Shown piece by piece: positions 5,798 to 5,879 of a DNA stretch of 5,879 nucleotides. Numbering within the stretch: position 1 is the stretch's first letter; every line of letters starts with the position of its first letter. The translations under genes were made by a program, and so were the position numbers. A model generated the notes under the pieces. It had not been told where the DNA came from, did not search any database, and saw nothing but the letters and a program-made list of their open reading frames with translations. Source of the stretch: an uncultured Collinsella sp. (GTDB lineage: Bacteria > Actinomycetota > Coriobacteriia > Coriobacteriales > Coriobacteriaceae); assembly GCA_902465465.1 (NCBI GenBank), contig CABQNF010000070.1, forward strand, positions 1 to 5,879, written 5' to 3'.

Positions 5798-5879
5798 GGC
5801 CGACAAGGTCTAGAACTCCCACCGGGAATCCGGGGGCGTGACGGGGCTTCTCTCCGGAACGTCCTCGGACATGCAAAGA
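5798..5879. other. Downstream of groEL: nothing recognisable
   Basis: The 82 bases after the groEL stop are GC-rich with short self-complementary bits around CCGGGAATCCGGG, but there is no hairpin followed by a T-run and no start of a convincing gene. The operon terminator probably lies beyond the right edge. Confidence 0.4.

Noticed and set aside
4151..5806. A 551-codon open frame on the minus strand opposite groEL
   Set aside because: It is in exact codon register with groEL, has repetitive low-complexity composition (Asp/Leu/Gly/Val) and no family motifs. It exists because groEL lacks TTA, CTA and TCA codons.

Overview
The window is GC-rich chromosomal DNA from a bacterium that is most likely a member of the Coriobacteriia (Actinomycetota), probably Collinsella or a close relative. 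I infer this from the GroEL sequence, the codon usage (C- or G-ending codons, with Leu TTA/CTA and Ser TCA almost unused) and the style of the intergenic DNA. No ribosomal RNA or other decisive marker is present, so the genus is a judgement from memory and not a measurement.

Layout, left to right. (1) Positions 1-1056, minus strand: the N-terminal 352 codons of an M20-family amidohydrolase/peptidase, cut by the left window edge. (2) Positions 1057-1224: a short divergent promoter region. (3) Positions 1225-2862, plus strand: a complete YtcJ-like metal-dependent amidohydrolase (amidohydrolase family 3), closed by a rho-independent terminator. (4) Positions about 2937-3769: more than 800 bp without a convincing gene but rich in structure. 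It holds a GC hairpin, a pair of inverted copies of a bipartite motif (3119-3356), a large near-palindromic foldback element (about 3419-3646), an A/T hairpin and the leader of the chaperonin operon. (5) Positions 3770-5797, plus strand: groES and groEL, complete, separated by a 96-nt intercistronic stretch with a strong hairpin. The last 82 bases contain nothing recognisable.

The two divergent hydrolases may form a small catabolic unit for amide or peptide-like compounds, but their substrates cannot be read from the sequence. GroES and GroEL form the essential chaperonin folding machine. Its leader lacks the usual CIRCE operator and carries other repeat motifs that could be the control sites. 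The most unusual part is the structured intergenic DNA between the amidohydrolase and groES, especially the roughly 228-bp foldback element, which may be a non-autonomous mobile/repeat element or a highly structured transcript.
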